DNA of 13,457 nucleotides from Candidatus Gottesmanbacteria bacterium RIFCSPHIGHO2_01_FULL_46_14 (GCA_001780895.1 MFJJ01000009.1:1-13457), one strand, 5' to 3'; positions 6,839 to 13,156 are shown, counted from the first letter of the stretch. A program made the numbers and translations. Notes: generated by a model not told the origin, from the letters alone.

Positions 6839-6844
6839 ATTATA
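6839..6844 (-). promoter_or_regulatory. Probable gyrB -10 box
   Basis: A perfect TATAAT on the minus strand, eight bases past the holB stop and eight bases before the in-frame ATG at 6830. The upstream sequence lacks a convincing -35 hexamer. Transcription would start at about 6830-6835, just ahead of the terminator-like hairpin, giving either a leaderless gyrB mRNA from 6830 or a short structured leader for the ATG at 6791. Confidence 0.45.
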
Positions 6845-6851
6845 CAGTATT

Positions 6852-7472
6852 TTACCCTAAAATACATAGGTCTATGACCAGTTTGTGTGTAACATTTGCG
6901 GCCAGTTGCGTTTTTGCGCGAAGGAGCCTGCGGATTACTTCTGGTGATGCGTTGATGATGATGTCTTGATGCAGCGTTTCGATGCCACAGAGCACCCAGT
7001 GCTGGGCATCGACACGCGTCGTGACGATAGTATTGATTGATTGCAGCTGCTTCCCTATCGAACAGGATGCGAGTTTTTTCCATTCCTTGAGCCAGTTTTG
7101 TTGTTGGTCAAGAGAGCTTGTCGTCGAGGTTCCGAGATTGATAACGGTGCATCGTGATATGATTGTTGGCAAAAGCACGTCTACTGACTCAGTTTCCAAA
7201 ATAATTCTTGTGTGATGGGGGGGTTCCTCAAGCGTTTTTAGCAGCGCGTTTTGCGCTTGGGGCGTGAGAAGTTCTGTCTGCCAGATGATGGCGGCAGAGG
7301 GTCCTGTTATGAGCGATCGCTGAAATTGCCGGACGTGATCAATTCCGATACTCGATTCACTGGGGGTGAGTTCTCGTTTGTCAAATTGGTTTATCTTCCA
7401 TTCATCGAGTTTGTGGGTAATCCATTCTCGTCGTTTTTGGCTCGTTTGCCCGGTGAGTAAAAACGCATGCAT
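6852..7472 (-). CDS. holB: DNA polymerase III delta' subunit (clamp loader), short form
   Basis: An AAA+ subunit of the clamp loader, which loads the sliding clamp on primed DNA. From the ATG at 7472 it has 206 residues. Diagnostic parts are FLLTGQTSQKR (4-14), a degenerate P-loop lacking the GKS/GKT of an active ATPase, as expected for delta'; QNALLKTLEEPP (74-85); and the SRC motif (106-108), conserved in delta' and tau/gamma. The usual zinc-binding cysteine cluster is absent. It is much shorter than E. coli delta' (334 residues), leaving little room for the C-terminal collar domain. An open frame continues upstream to 7616, but it runs into the pilB coding region and is not family-like; the start at 7472 is also supported by a TATAAT nine bases upstream. 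It is divergent from pilB and upstream of gyrB. A dnaX-like protein is the alternative but is less likely because the P-loop is lost. Confidence 0.8.
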   Translation of the reverse strand: MHAFLLTGQTSQKRREWITHKLDEWKINQFDKRELTPSESSIGIDHVRQFQRSLITGPSAAIIWQTELLTPQAQNALLKTLEEPPHHTRIILETESVDVLLPTIISRCTVINLGTSTTSSLDQQQNWLKEWKKLASCSIGKQLQSINTIVTTRVDAQHWVLCGIETLHQDIIINASPEVIRRLLRAKTQLAANVTHKLVIDLCILG

Positions 7473-7477
7473 TGCTC

Positions 7478-7507
7478 TTGCATTATACGCAGGGAGTACA
7501 CGATAAT
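7478..7507. promoter_or_regulatory. Divergent overlapping promoters of holB and pilB
   Basis: Only 43 bases separate the holB and pilB start codons. For holB (minus strand) a perfect TATAAT lies at 7482-7487, nine bases before its ATG. For pilB (plus strand) GATAAT at 7502-7507 lies eight bases before its ATG, with TTGCAT at 7478-7483 as a weak -35 (18-base spacing). Both predict leaderless mRNAs and the two promoters overlap, so polymerases would compete. No Shine-Dalgarno site is seen for either gene. Confidence 0.4.
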
Positions 7508-7515
7508 GAAAGAGT

Positions 7516-9237
7516 ATGGCTGCTTCTGCCCAACAAATTCTTGATGTACTCGTTGCCAGTAAAAAACTCTCCGAAGAGGCGGCAAAGTCGCTCTTGGTTG
7601 ACTCCATTAACACCAATACAGACGTTGGCGATCTGCTCGTTAAGAGAAAACTCGTCGCTCAGGGTGATGTTTTGGAGGCTCGGGCACACGCATTAGGCGT
7701 ACCGTTTGTGAAACTTGCCGGTAAAGCGATTTCCCCCGACGTTATTTCTTATGTGCCCGAACCCGTTGCCCGTCGTTATACCCTGGTGCCCTTTCAATAC
7801 GATGAAGGCACCGCTACGTTGTCTGTTGCCATGGCGGACCCTCTGGATTTTCAGGTCATAGAATTTTTGGAAAAAAAGTCAGGGAAACATGTTGCCTCAT
7901 TTATGGCAACGCCCGACGAAATCAGAGAAATTGTGGAAGACATCTATACACAAAATTTGGGTGCCGACGTTTCAGCTGCACTTGAGGAATCCACTCCTTC
8001 TGCCATCAAAACCTACGAGGCCGGACAGCTTGGCCAAGTGATACGGGAGGCGCCGATTGCCCAAATTGTTTCGGCAATTTTAGAGCAAGCCATCCGTTTG
8101 CGTGCAAGCGATGTCCACATCGAACCCCAGATTGGAGACACGCGGGTGCGGTACCGCGTAGACGGTATTTTGATGGAAAAACTTGCCCTTCCAGCTCGCC
8201 TCCACGAGGCGGTCATATCCCGGATAAAAATTTTGGGGGACATGAAGATCGACGAAAAGCGGGTTCCCCAGGATGGCCGGTTTAATTTTAAAATGGGAGA
8301 GAACGAAGTGGATCTTCGTGTATCCTCGCTTCCGACGGTTCACGGGGAGAAAATTGTCATGCGGCTTCTCAAGAAGTCCGGCGGTATTCCGACGCTCAAT
8401 GAATTAGGTTTGAGAGGTTTGGCGCTTAAAAATCTCGAAGTGAGCATCCTGCGTCCTCATGGCATTAATTTGGTTACGGGTCCGACGGGGTCAGGGAAAA
8501 CGACGACACTCTATGCAGTACTTGCCAAGCTCAATAATACCAGAGTCAACATCATGACCCTTGAAGATCCGGTCGAGTATGAAATAGCCGGCGTCAATCA
8601 AGTGCAAATTAACCCGACTGCCGGATTAACATTTGCCACGGGATTGCGGTCGTTTCTCCGGCAGGATCCCAATATTATTCTGGTTGGAGAAATCCGGGAT
8701 ACCGAAACGACTGATCTGGCTATCCAGGCAGCACTTACCGGTCATTTAGTCTTTTCCACGCTCCATACCAACAATGCTGCGGGCGCTATTCCCCGACTCC
8801 TCGATTTAGGGGCAGAGCCGTTTCTCGTCGCTTCGGCGTTAAATGCGGTTGTGGGCCAGCGTATTTGCCGCAGGATTTGTCCCACCTGTAAAGAGGAGTA
8901 TGAGCCCGAGGCGGCAGTCAAAGATGATATTCGAAAGGTATTGGGATCATTTCTTCCGGCCGATACCCCAATCAAGCTGTATAAAGGAAAAGGGACGGTG
9001 AACGGTGAACAATGTGGTACGTGTGGGGGGCTATCCTATCTGGGCAGAATGGGTATATTTGAAGTATTCCCCGTGAGCGAGGCAGTGAGTAAGCTGATAT
9101 TAACGCGTGCTCCTATGGGGGAGATTGAAAAAATTGCCATAGCTGAGGGAATGATTACCATGAAACAAGACGGGTTTCTTAAAGCCGTGGAGGGTGCGAC
9201 AACGCTCGAAGAGGTTTTGCGCGTCGCGCAGGATTAA
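7516..9237 (+). CDS. pilB: Type IV pilus assembly ATPase PilB (GspE/PilB family)
   Basis: Cytoplasmic hexameric motor that drives pilin addition at the base of the pilus. The 573-residue protein has a full-length layout. An N-terminal GspE/MshEN-type domain spans about residues 10-140. The N2 domain begins around RASDVHIEPQ, the Walker A GPTGSGKT is at 322-329, an aspartate-box LEDPVEYE follows, and the Walker B NIILVGEIRD is at 386-395 with catalytic Glu392. A zinc-binding tetracysteine is formed by CPTC (455-458) and CGTC (500-503), typical of PilB/GspE and absent from PilT. Neighbouring pilT, pilC, a prepilin and pilD show a type IV pilus rather than a type II secretion system, though sequence alone cannot exclude a competence pseudopilus. 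The start at 7516 gives a family-like N-terminus; an upstream ATG at 7506 is out of frame. Confidence 0.95.
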   Translation: MAASAQQILDVLVASKKLSEEAAKSLLVDSINTNTDVGDLLVKRKLVAQGDVLEARAHALGVPFVKLAGKAISPDVISYVPEPVARRYTLVPFQYDEGTATLSVAMADPLDFQVIEFLEKKSGKHVASFMATPDEIREIVEDIYTQNLGADVSAALEESTPSAIKTYEAGQLGQVIREAPIAQIVSAILEQAIRLRASDVHIEPQIGDTRVRYRVDGILMEKLALPARLHEAVISRIKILGDMKIDEKRVPQDGRFNFKMGENEVDLRVSSLPTVHGEKIVMRLLKKSGGIPTLNELGLRGLALKNLEVSILRPHGINLVTGPTGSGKTTTLYAVLAKLNNTRVNIMTLEDPVEYEIAGVNQVQINPTAGLTFATGLRSFLRQDPNIILVGEIRDTETTDLAIQAALTGHLVFSTLHTNNAAGAIPRLLDLGAEPFLVASALNAVVGQRICRRICPTCKEEYEPEAAVKDDIRKVLGSFLPADTPIKLYKGKGTVNGEQCGTCGGLSYLGRMGIFEVFPVSEAVSKLILTRAPMGEIEKIAIAEGMITMKQDGFLKAVEGATTLEEVLRVAQD

Positions 9238-9240
9238 GAA

Positions 9241-9276
9241 TTTGGCTAATTAGTCTAATTTGTCCAATTTGACCAA
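9241..9276. repeat. Four tandem 9-base repeats filling the pilB-pilT spacer
   Basis: TTTGGCTAA (9241), TTAGTCTAA (9250), TTTGTCCAA (9259) and TTTGACCAA (9268) lie end to end in a strict 9-base register, consensus roughly TTTGNCYAA. The last copy ends on the A of the pilT start codon. Together they fill almost the whole pilB-pilT junction and leave no room for a Shine-Dalgarno site. The variation at the central positions looks non-random (C/T exchanges). Function unknown. Confidence 0.7.
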
Positions 9277-10328
9277 TGAATATACAAGAAATATTTTCTG
9301 AAGCAGCCCGGCTCGAGGCTTCCGATATTCATTTGAATGTCGGATTTCCTCCGATCCTGCGTATTGGGGGAGCTTTACGTTATATCGACGGCACCACTCC
9401 GTTGACTCCCCAGCTTTCAAGTGAGCTTGCTCTTGCGACGATGACCCAGGAGCAAAGAGATTTATTCCAAACCAATAGAGAAATTGACTATTCGGTGCAG
9501 TCAGCGGTTGGAAGGCTCCGGGCAAATGTTTTTTATCAAAAGAATACCGTAGCAGCTGCATTTCGACTTATTTCAACCAAAATCAGATCGATCGACGAAC
9601 TGGGCCTACCGACAATCTGCCACGAGTTCGTCAAACTCCGTCAGGGATTGGTGCTCGTTACGGGTCCCACCGGTCACGGGAAATCTACTACGCTTGCTGC
9701 CATGATAAACAATATTAATACGTCGCGAGCCATGCACATCATCACGGTTGAGGATCCCGTCGAATATATTTTCCCCATATCACTGTCCATTGTATCCCAG
9801 CGGGAGATGCATCAAGATACCCATTCATGGAATGTCGCCCTCCGGAGTATCCTCCGCGAAGATCCAAATGTTGTTCTTGTCGGAGAAATGCGCGATCTTG
9901 AAACCATTTCAGCAGCGCTCACCATAGCTGAAACCGGACACCTTGTGTTTGCGACCCTCCACACCAACTCGGCAGCGCAGACGATGGATCGTATTATTGA
10001 TGTATTCCCCGAAACCCAACAAGCACAAATTCGCTTGCAACTGGCTAGCGTCTTGGAAGGTGTGCTTTCTCAACGTCTGGTTCCCGCTGTGGGTGGTGGA
10101 CGGGTAGCGGTTGCGGAAGTTCTCACGGGTACGCCCGCGGTACGATCTACGATACGCGATGGCAAGACCCATCTCCTCGATAACATTATTCAAACATCGC
10201 TTGAGTTGGGCATGATGACATTGGAGGGCGCACTTTCCAGAGCAGTGAAAGAAGGAAGAATCAGCGTAGAGACAGCAAGCTCCTATGCAATTCGGCCGGA
10301 AGAGTTAGGACGGTTAATGCGCATATGA
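9276..10328 (+). CDS. pilT: Type IV pilus retraction ATPase PilT
   Basis: Hexameric motor that depolymerises the pilus, giving twitching and DNA or surface pulling. It has 350 residues, the usual PilT length. It starts directly with the N-terminal domain (EASDIHLNVGFPP, 14-26), without the PilB N-terminal domain or zinc cysteines. Walker A is GPTGHGKST (130-138), with His134 where Ser is usual. TVEDPVEY and the Walker B NVVLVGEMRD follow, then ATLHTNSAAQT. The C-terminal motif, AIRNLIRE in model PilT proteins, is AVRSTIRD here (288-295), followed by the expected GMMTLEGAL. The start follows pilB by 38 bases of tandem repeats and it ends with TGA. It is part of the pilus operon; downstream pilC is separated by a palindromic element. 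Confidence 0.94.
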   Translation: MNIQEIFSEAARLEASDIHLNVGFPPILRIGGALRYIDGTTPLTPQLSSELALATMTQEQRDLFQTNREIDYSVQSAVGRLRANVFYQKNTVAAAFRLISTKIRSIDELGLPTICHEFVKLRQGLVLVTGPTGHGKSTTLAAMINNINTSRAMHIITVEDPVEYIFPISLSIVSQREMHQDTHSWNVALRSILREDPNVVLVGEMRDLETISAALTIAETGHLVFATLHTNSAAQTMDRIIDVFPETQQAQIRLQLASVLEGVLSQRLVPAVGGGRVAVAEVLTGTPAVRSTIRDGKTHLLDNIIQTSLELGMMTLEGALSRAVKEGRISVETASSYAIRPEELGRLMRI

Positions 10329-10333
10329 GTATT

Positions 10334-10406
10334 TTGTCATCCCGGCCACCGAGCCGGGATCCAGTTCTTGCTAAAGATGGATTCCGGGTCAAGCCCGGAA
10401 TGACAA
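10334..10406. repeat. REP/MITE-like palindromic element between pilT and pilC
   Basis: A 73-base imperfect palindrome with ends TTGTCAT and ATGACAA. It contains two GC-rich hairpins: CCCGGC-CACCGA-GCCGGG (10341-10358) and ATTCCGGG-TCAAG-CCCGGAAT (10381-10401, boundaries within one base). GGATCCA and TGGATTCC flank the centre. The pattern (GTCATCCCGG ... CCGGAATGAC) is the well-known shape of widespread intergenic palindromes in bacteria that are probably mobilised in trans. It is unlike the AT-rich spacers elsewhere in the window. Read as RNA it would be a stable structure in the pilT-pilC message. Confidence 0.8.
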
Positions 10407-10415
10407 CAGAATATC

Positions 10416-11627
10416 ATGGCGGTTTTTAAGTATAAAGCGAGAAATGGAGACGGAACAGTGGTTGCGGGGCTTGTAGAAGCACCCGAATCGGCAACGGCGA
10501 CACGACTTCTTCATGATAAGAAGCTCTTTATCATCGGGGTAAGTGAAGTAAAGGAAGGGCTTAATCTGGGGTCGATCCTTGCGAAATTTAAGCGCGTTGG
10601 GTTTGGGGACGTGGTTACCTTTACCAGACAGCTGGCCACTATGGTGACGGCCGGGCTTTCCCTACCCGAGGCCCTGACGATCCTCCGGGCTCAAACAACC
10701 AACCAGGCGTTTGTTCGCGTGCTTCTGGATATGGAGCATCATATTGTGGGAGGCGGTAATCTCGCCGACGCTTTGTCTAAACATAGCGATCAGTTTTCTG
10801 CTATTTATATATCCTTGGTTCGTGCAGGAGAAAGCTCGGGAACGCTCGATACGGTCCTTGATAGACTTGCTGATAGTCTGGAGTCACAACGGGAATTTCA
10901 CAGTAAGGTGAGCGGAGCGCTCGTGTATCCGATTATTATTCTCGTTGGCATGGTAGCGGTGGTTGCGGTCATGATGGTTGTGGTTATCCCCAAGTTGAGC
11001 GACCTCTACCGCGATTTTGATATAAAACTCCCGTGGTCGACGCAACTATTGATTGGCATCTCCACTATGGCTGTCAAATTGTGGCCGATTGTCATTATTG
11101 GCGTTGTTGGGCTCTCCATCGGGTTTTCCAAATGGAAAAAAACGCCCTTGGGAGAACTTCTCATGGACTCCCTCGTATTGAAGTTGCCTCTTTTTGGGGA
11201 TCTTCTCAAAAAAATTATTCTGGTAGAGTTTACCCGCACGATGGCCATGCTTATTACGAGCGGCATTCATATCCTGGAGGCATTACGCATACTCAAAGAC
11301 TCTTTGGGCAACGTGTTATACAGAAACGCTATTGATGAACTGTCCAAAAAGGTGGAAAAAGGTTTTCCGTTGGGAGAGACATTTGCCCAATATCCGATTT
11401 TTCCGCCCATAGTATCTCAAATGATAAAAGTCGGAGAAGAAACAGGAAAGCTCGATGACGCACTTCTCAAGCTTTCTAAATACTTTCAGTCGGATTCTGA
11501 ACACCTGGTTAAGGGTCTGACGACCGCTATCGAGCCAATCATTATGGTGGTCTTGGGGTTGGGAGTAGGATTTATCGTCATATCCATCATTACGCCAATC
11601 TACAGTCTTACAAGCGCGATAAAATAA
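10416..11627 (+). CDS. pilC: Type IV pilus inner-membrane platform protein PilC
   Basis: Polytopic membrane protein that couples the PilB/PilT motors to pilin polymerisation. It has 403 residues with the two-fold T2SSF layout. The N-terminal part is MAVFKYKARNGDG with FTRQLATMVTAGLSLPEAL at about 69. TM1 is about 170-194 (YPIIILVGMVAVVAVMMVVV), TM2 about 222-238 (LWPIVIIGVVGLSIGF), a second cytoplasmic repeat contains FTRTMAMLITSGIHILEAL, and TM3 is about 375-397 near the C-terminus. The paired FTR...L...G...LEAL motifs in both halves are typical of PilC/GspF. The ATG at 10416 follows the palindromic element without a visible ribosome binding site. The gene ends eight bases from the convergent AbiEii-like gene, with no terminator hairpin visible between them. 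Confidence 0.95.
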   Translation: MAVFKYKARNGDGTVVAGLVEAPESATATRLLHDKKLFIIGVSEVKEGLNLGSILAKFKRVGFGDVVTFTRQLATMVTAGLSLPEALTILRAQTTNQAFVRVLLDMEHHIVGGGNLADALSKHSDQFSAIYISLVRAGESSGTLDTVLDRLADSLESQREFHSKVSGALVYPIIILVGMVAVVAVMMVVVIPKLSDLYRDFDIKLPWSTQLLIGISTMAVKLWPIVIIGVVGLSIGFSKWKKTPLGELLMDSLVLKLPLFGDLLKKIILVEFTRTMAMLITSGIHILEALRILKDSLGNVLYRNAIDELSKKVEKGFPLGETFAQYPIFPPIVSQMIKVGEETGKLDDALLKLSKYFQSDSEHLVKGLTTAIEPIIMVVLGLGVGFIVISIITPIYSLTSAIK

Positions 11628-11635
11628 TATTTTTC

Positions 11636-12298
11636 TTATGGTTTGATCATCGGCGCAGCAAGGCGTTTGGCCTCATCCAAGAAAAATACTTTGAGTTCCT
11701 TGAGGGTAAGTTTTTTCTTCATGACAGGAAGCTCAGTAAGTTCGGTAACTTTCGCAAAGAGCGATGAAAGATACAAAGGTTCCAAATCTAATTTAAATTT
11801 GTGTTCGACCCCGTGTCGCAAGTCCCATACCGTCCATTTCTTCAAGATAAAATATAGATCAACATAATCTTTTGATGCGGTTCGCTGGGAAATGGAGAGG
11901 AGCTTGTTGACTGCAATATCGGCGAGGGTGTCGACAGCAAGACTCCCAAGTTTGTTTGGCGCTTCAAGCGGGATAAAATCGTACCAGGAAAAATCAATTT
12001 TGAGTTTATCGTGTGAAAGTGTGAGATCGTAACGGTAAAGATCTTCTATGCGTGTGAGTTCTGATTTTGCCTTGAGCTTTGTACATATTTTAGCCATGAC
12101 CGCAATCACTTTTTCGCCGATAAATGCTTTTTGTGAAAAGAGATCGATGTCTTCGGAGAGGCGGTGGTTCAGGTAGCAGGCAGAGAGTGCGGTACCGCCG
12201 GTGAGATAAAAGGTTTCTACGATATAGGGTTCCTGCGCTATAAGATCAAGAAATCTTTTTTGGTGTTTGGTAAAGTGTGCGTTTAGATTTTGCCCCAT
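11636..12298 (-). CDS. AbiEii/AbiGii-family nucleotidyltransferase (toxin-like)
   Basis: A 220-residue member of the nucleotidyltransferase family that includes the AbiEii toxins of abortive-infection and toxin-antitoxin systems. It has the signature YLTGGTALSACYL (31-43), then HRLSEDIDLFS (45-55): Gly34-Gly35 and Asp50-x-Asp52 form the nucleotidyltransferase motif, and KIDF (100-103) supplies the third Asp102. SKDYVDLYFILKK in the C-terminal half matches the family's KDxxDLxxL motif. All catalytic residues are present, so the enzyme looks active; it would transfer a nucleotide to an RNA or protein target. The normal antitoxin AbiEi is not seen; instead a small basic protein overlaps it by 16 bases upstream. 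It lies against the direction of the pilus operon, suggesting later insertion. A housekeeping role cannot be excluded. Confidence 0.85.
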   Translation of the reverse strand: MGQNLNAHFTKHQKRFLDLIAQEPYIVETFYLTGGTALSACYLNHRLSEDIDLFSQKAFIGEKVIAVMAKICTKLKAKSELTRIEDLYRYDLTLSHDKLKIDFSWYDFIPLEAPNKLGSLAVDTLADIAVNKLLSISQRTASKDYVDLYFILKKWTVWDLRHGVEHKFKLDLEPLYLSSLFAKVTELTELPVMKKKLTLKELKVFFLDEAKRLAAPMIKP

Positions 12299-12480
12299 AT
12301 GAGGAATTTAAATAATCGGCGGCGCAAGGGATCGATTTTCAATTTATGCCACTGTTTTTTGACCTGTTTGAGAGATATTTTTCGACGCCCCGGGCCCATG
12401 TTGATCATATTTTCCAATATATACGTTCTACCCCATTTTGTTTTTTTGAGGTCAGCTTCGCGGTAGTCCCAGATGTGCAT
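12283..12480 (-). CDS. Small basic protein paired with the nucleotidyltransferase
   Basis: A 65-residue protein starting at the ATG at 12480 (MHIWDYREADLKKTKWGR). It is rich in Lys and Arg and probably helical, with a ISLKQVKKQWHKLKID segment and ending FKFLIWGKI. I do not recognise a family, and no AbiEi-like winged helix domain fits in this size. The frame is open to 12537, but a strong minus-strand promoter (-35 12510-12515, -10 12487-12492) ends six bases before 12480, so the longer start is unlikely. Its 3' end overlaps the nucleotidyltransferase start by 16 bases, which implies coupled translation and a shared role; by analogy with toxin-antitoxin order it could be the antitoxin or a target-binding partner. 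This is inference from position only. Confidence 0.6.
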   Translation of the reverse strand: MHIWDYREADLKKTKWGRTYILENMINMGPGRRKISLKQVKKQWHKLKIDPLRRRLFKFLIWGKI

Positions 12481-12486
12481 ACCTCT

Positions 12487-12515
12487 ATTGTACGGATTGA
12501 TTGACCCCTTGACAA
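12487..12515 (-). promoter_or_regulatory. Promoter of the nucleotidyltransferase cassette
   Basis: On the minus strand TTGTCA (12510-12515) and TACAAT (12487-12492) each match the sigma-70 consensus at five of six positions with the ideal 17-base spacer. The ATG follows only six bases after the -10, so the mRNA would be leaderless; an AGAGG sits just before the ATG but too close to be a normal ribosome binding site. This is the best-formed promoter in the window. Confidence 0.65.
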
Positions 12516-12528
12516 GGGATTTTATAGT
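12501..12528 (+). promoter_or_regulatory. Pilin promoter with overlapping operator-like palindrome
   Basis: On the plus strand TTGACC (12501-12506) and TATAGT (12523-12528) are spaced 16 bases and would start transcription near 12535, about 15 bases before the pilin ATG. The interrupted palindrome CCCTTG-A-CAAGGG (12506-12518) lies in the spacer and also covers the -35 of the opposite promoter. One bound protein could thus repress both the pilin and the nucleotidyltransferase cassette. The palindrome is seen; its role is inferred. Confidence 0.5.
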
Positions 12529-12549
12529 GTGCAACACTGGACGAAGATT

Positions 12550-13113
12550 ATGAAATTATTTCGTCTGCTCCGAAATAAAAAGGGATTCACCCTCATTGAA
12601 CTCCTCATCGTTATTGCGCTCCTTGGTGCCCTTGCCGTCGGTTTGATCGGCGCCCTTGATCCATTTGAGCAATTGAAAAAAGGAACGGATACCGGTACGC
12701 GCGATCTCGTCAATCAAGTGCAGACGGCAGTTATTCGCTACTATTCCATAAAAAACAGGATGCCCTGGTGTGCTGATACAGGTGTGTGTGGAGCTGATCC
12801 GGCCGTAGCGGAAATTCTCAGTGGACCCGTGATGAATGTTGCTATCGCAAACATGAGGGCTGCGGGAGAGTTAAAAGATGACTTTGAGACAATTCAAGCA
12901 GCAAAATTGGACAAAATATTCGTATATGGAGTAGCGGCTGATAACAAAATTGAAGTCTGCTATGAACCAACAGCAAAATCGTTTCAGGCAGATCCCAACA
13001 CAAAGTTTGATCCGGCGGACGGATTGGTGATGGGCGCCGAGGGAGACACGTGTAAAGGGCATACAGGCGATGCCGGAGTTGGAACAGAAGTATGCTATTG
13101 GTGTATTCAATAA
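12550..13113 (+). CDS. Type IV prepilin (pilin-like, class III signal peptide)
   Basis: Structural subunit of the pilus or a minor pilin. From the ATG at 12550 it is 187 residues: a basic leader MKLFRLLRNKKG (1-12), then FTLIELLIVIALLGALAVGL. PilD would cleave between Gly12 and Phe13, and the mature Glu5 (residue 17) is conserved. The hydrophobic helix is followed by a polar globular domain. Six cysteines (74, 80, 137, 168, 182, 185) include a C-terminal VCYWC, so several disulfides are possible. A GTG seven codons upstream (12529) would lengthen the leader, but it is less family-like and sits at the end of the probable -10 box. It is separated from pilC by an opposite-strand cassette and has its own promoter. 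PilD follows 43 bases later. Whether it is the major pilin cannot be told. Confidence 0.88.
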   Translation: MKLFRLLRNKKGFTLIELLIVIALLGALAVGLIGALDPFEQLKKGTDTGTRDLVNQVQTAVIRYYSIKNRMPWCADTGVCGADPAVAEILSGPVMNVAIANMRAAGELKDDFETIQAAKLDKIFVYGVAADNKIEVCYEPTAKSFQADPNTKFDPADGLVMGAEGDTCKGHTGDAGVGTEVCYWCIQ

Positions 13114-13156
13114 ACTTCCTCTTTCGTTAATTTTTCCAAGTGAGTAAGCTAGAAGT

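Noticed and set aside
7473..7616. Upstream extension of holB to the ATG at 7616
   Set aside because: It would overlap the 5' end of pilB by about 100 bases and add non-family sequence; a TATAAT nine bases before 7472 fits the shorter start.
11628..11635. Bidirectional terminator between convergent pilC and the nucleotidyltransferase gene
   Set aside because: The eight-base gap holds a T-rich run but no stem-loop in the gap or the adjoining gene ends that I can find.
12509..12528. Perfect TTGACA (12509-12514) as the pilin -35
   Set aside because: Only eight bases separate it from TATAGT, too short for sigma-70; TTGACC at 12501 has proper spacing.
12529..12549. GTG start of the pilin seven codons upstream
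   Set aside because: It directly abuts the probable -10 box and gives an atypical leader; the ATG at 12550 gives a standard 12-residue class III leader.
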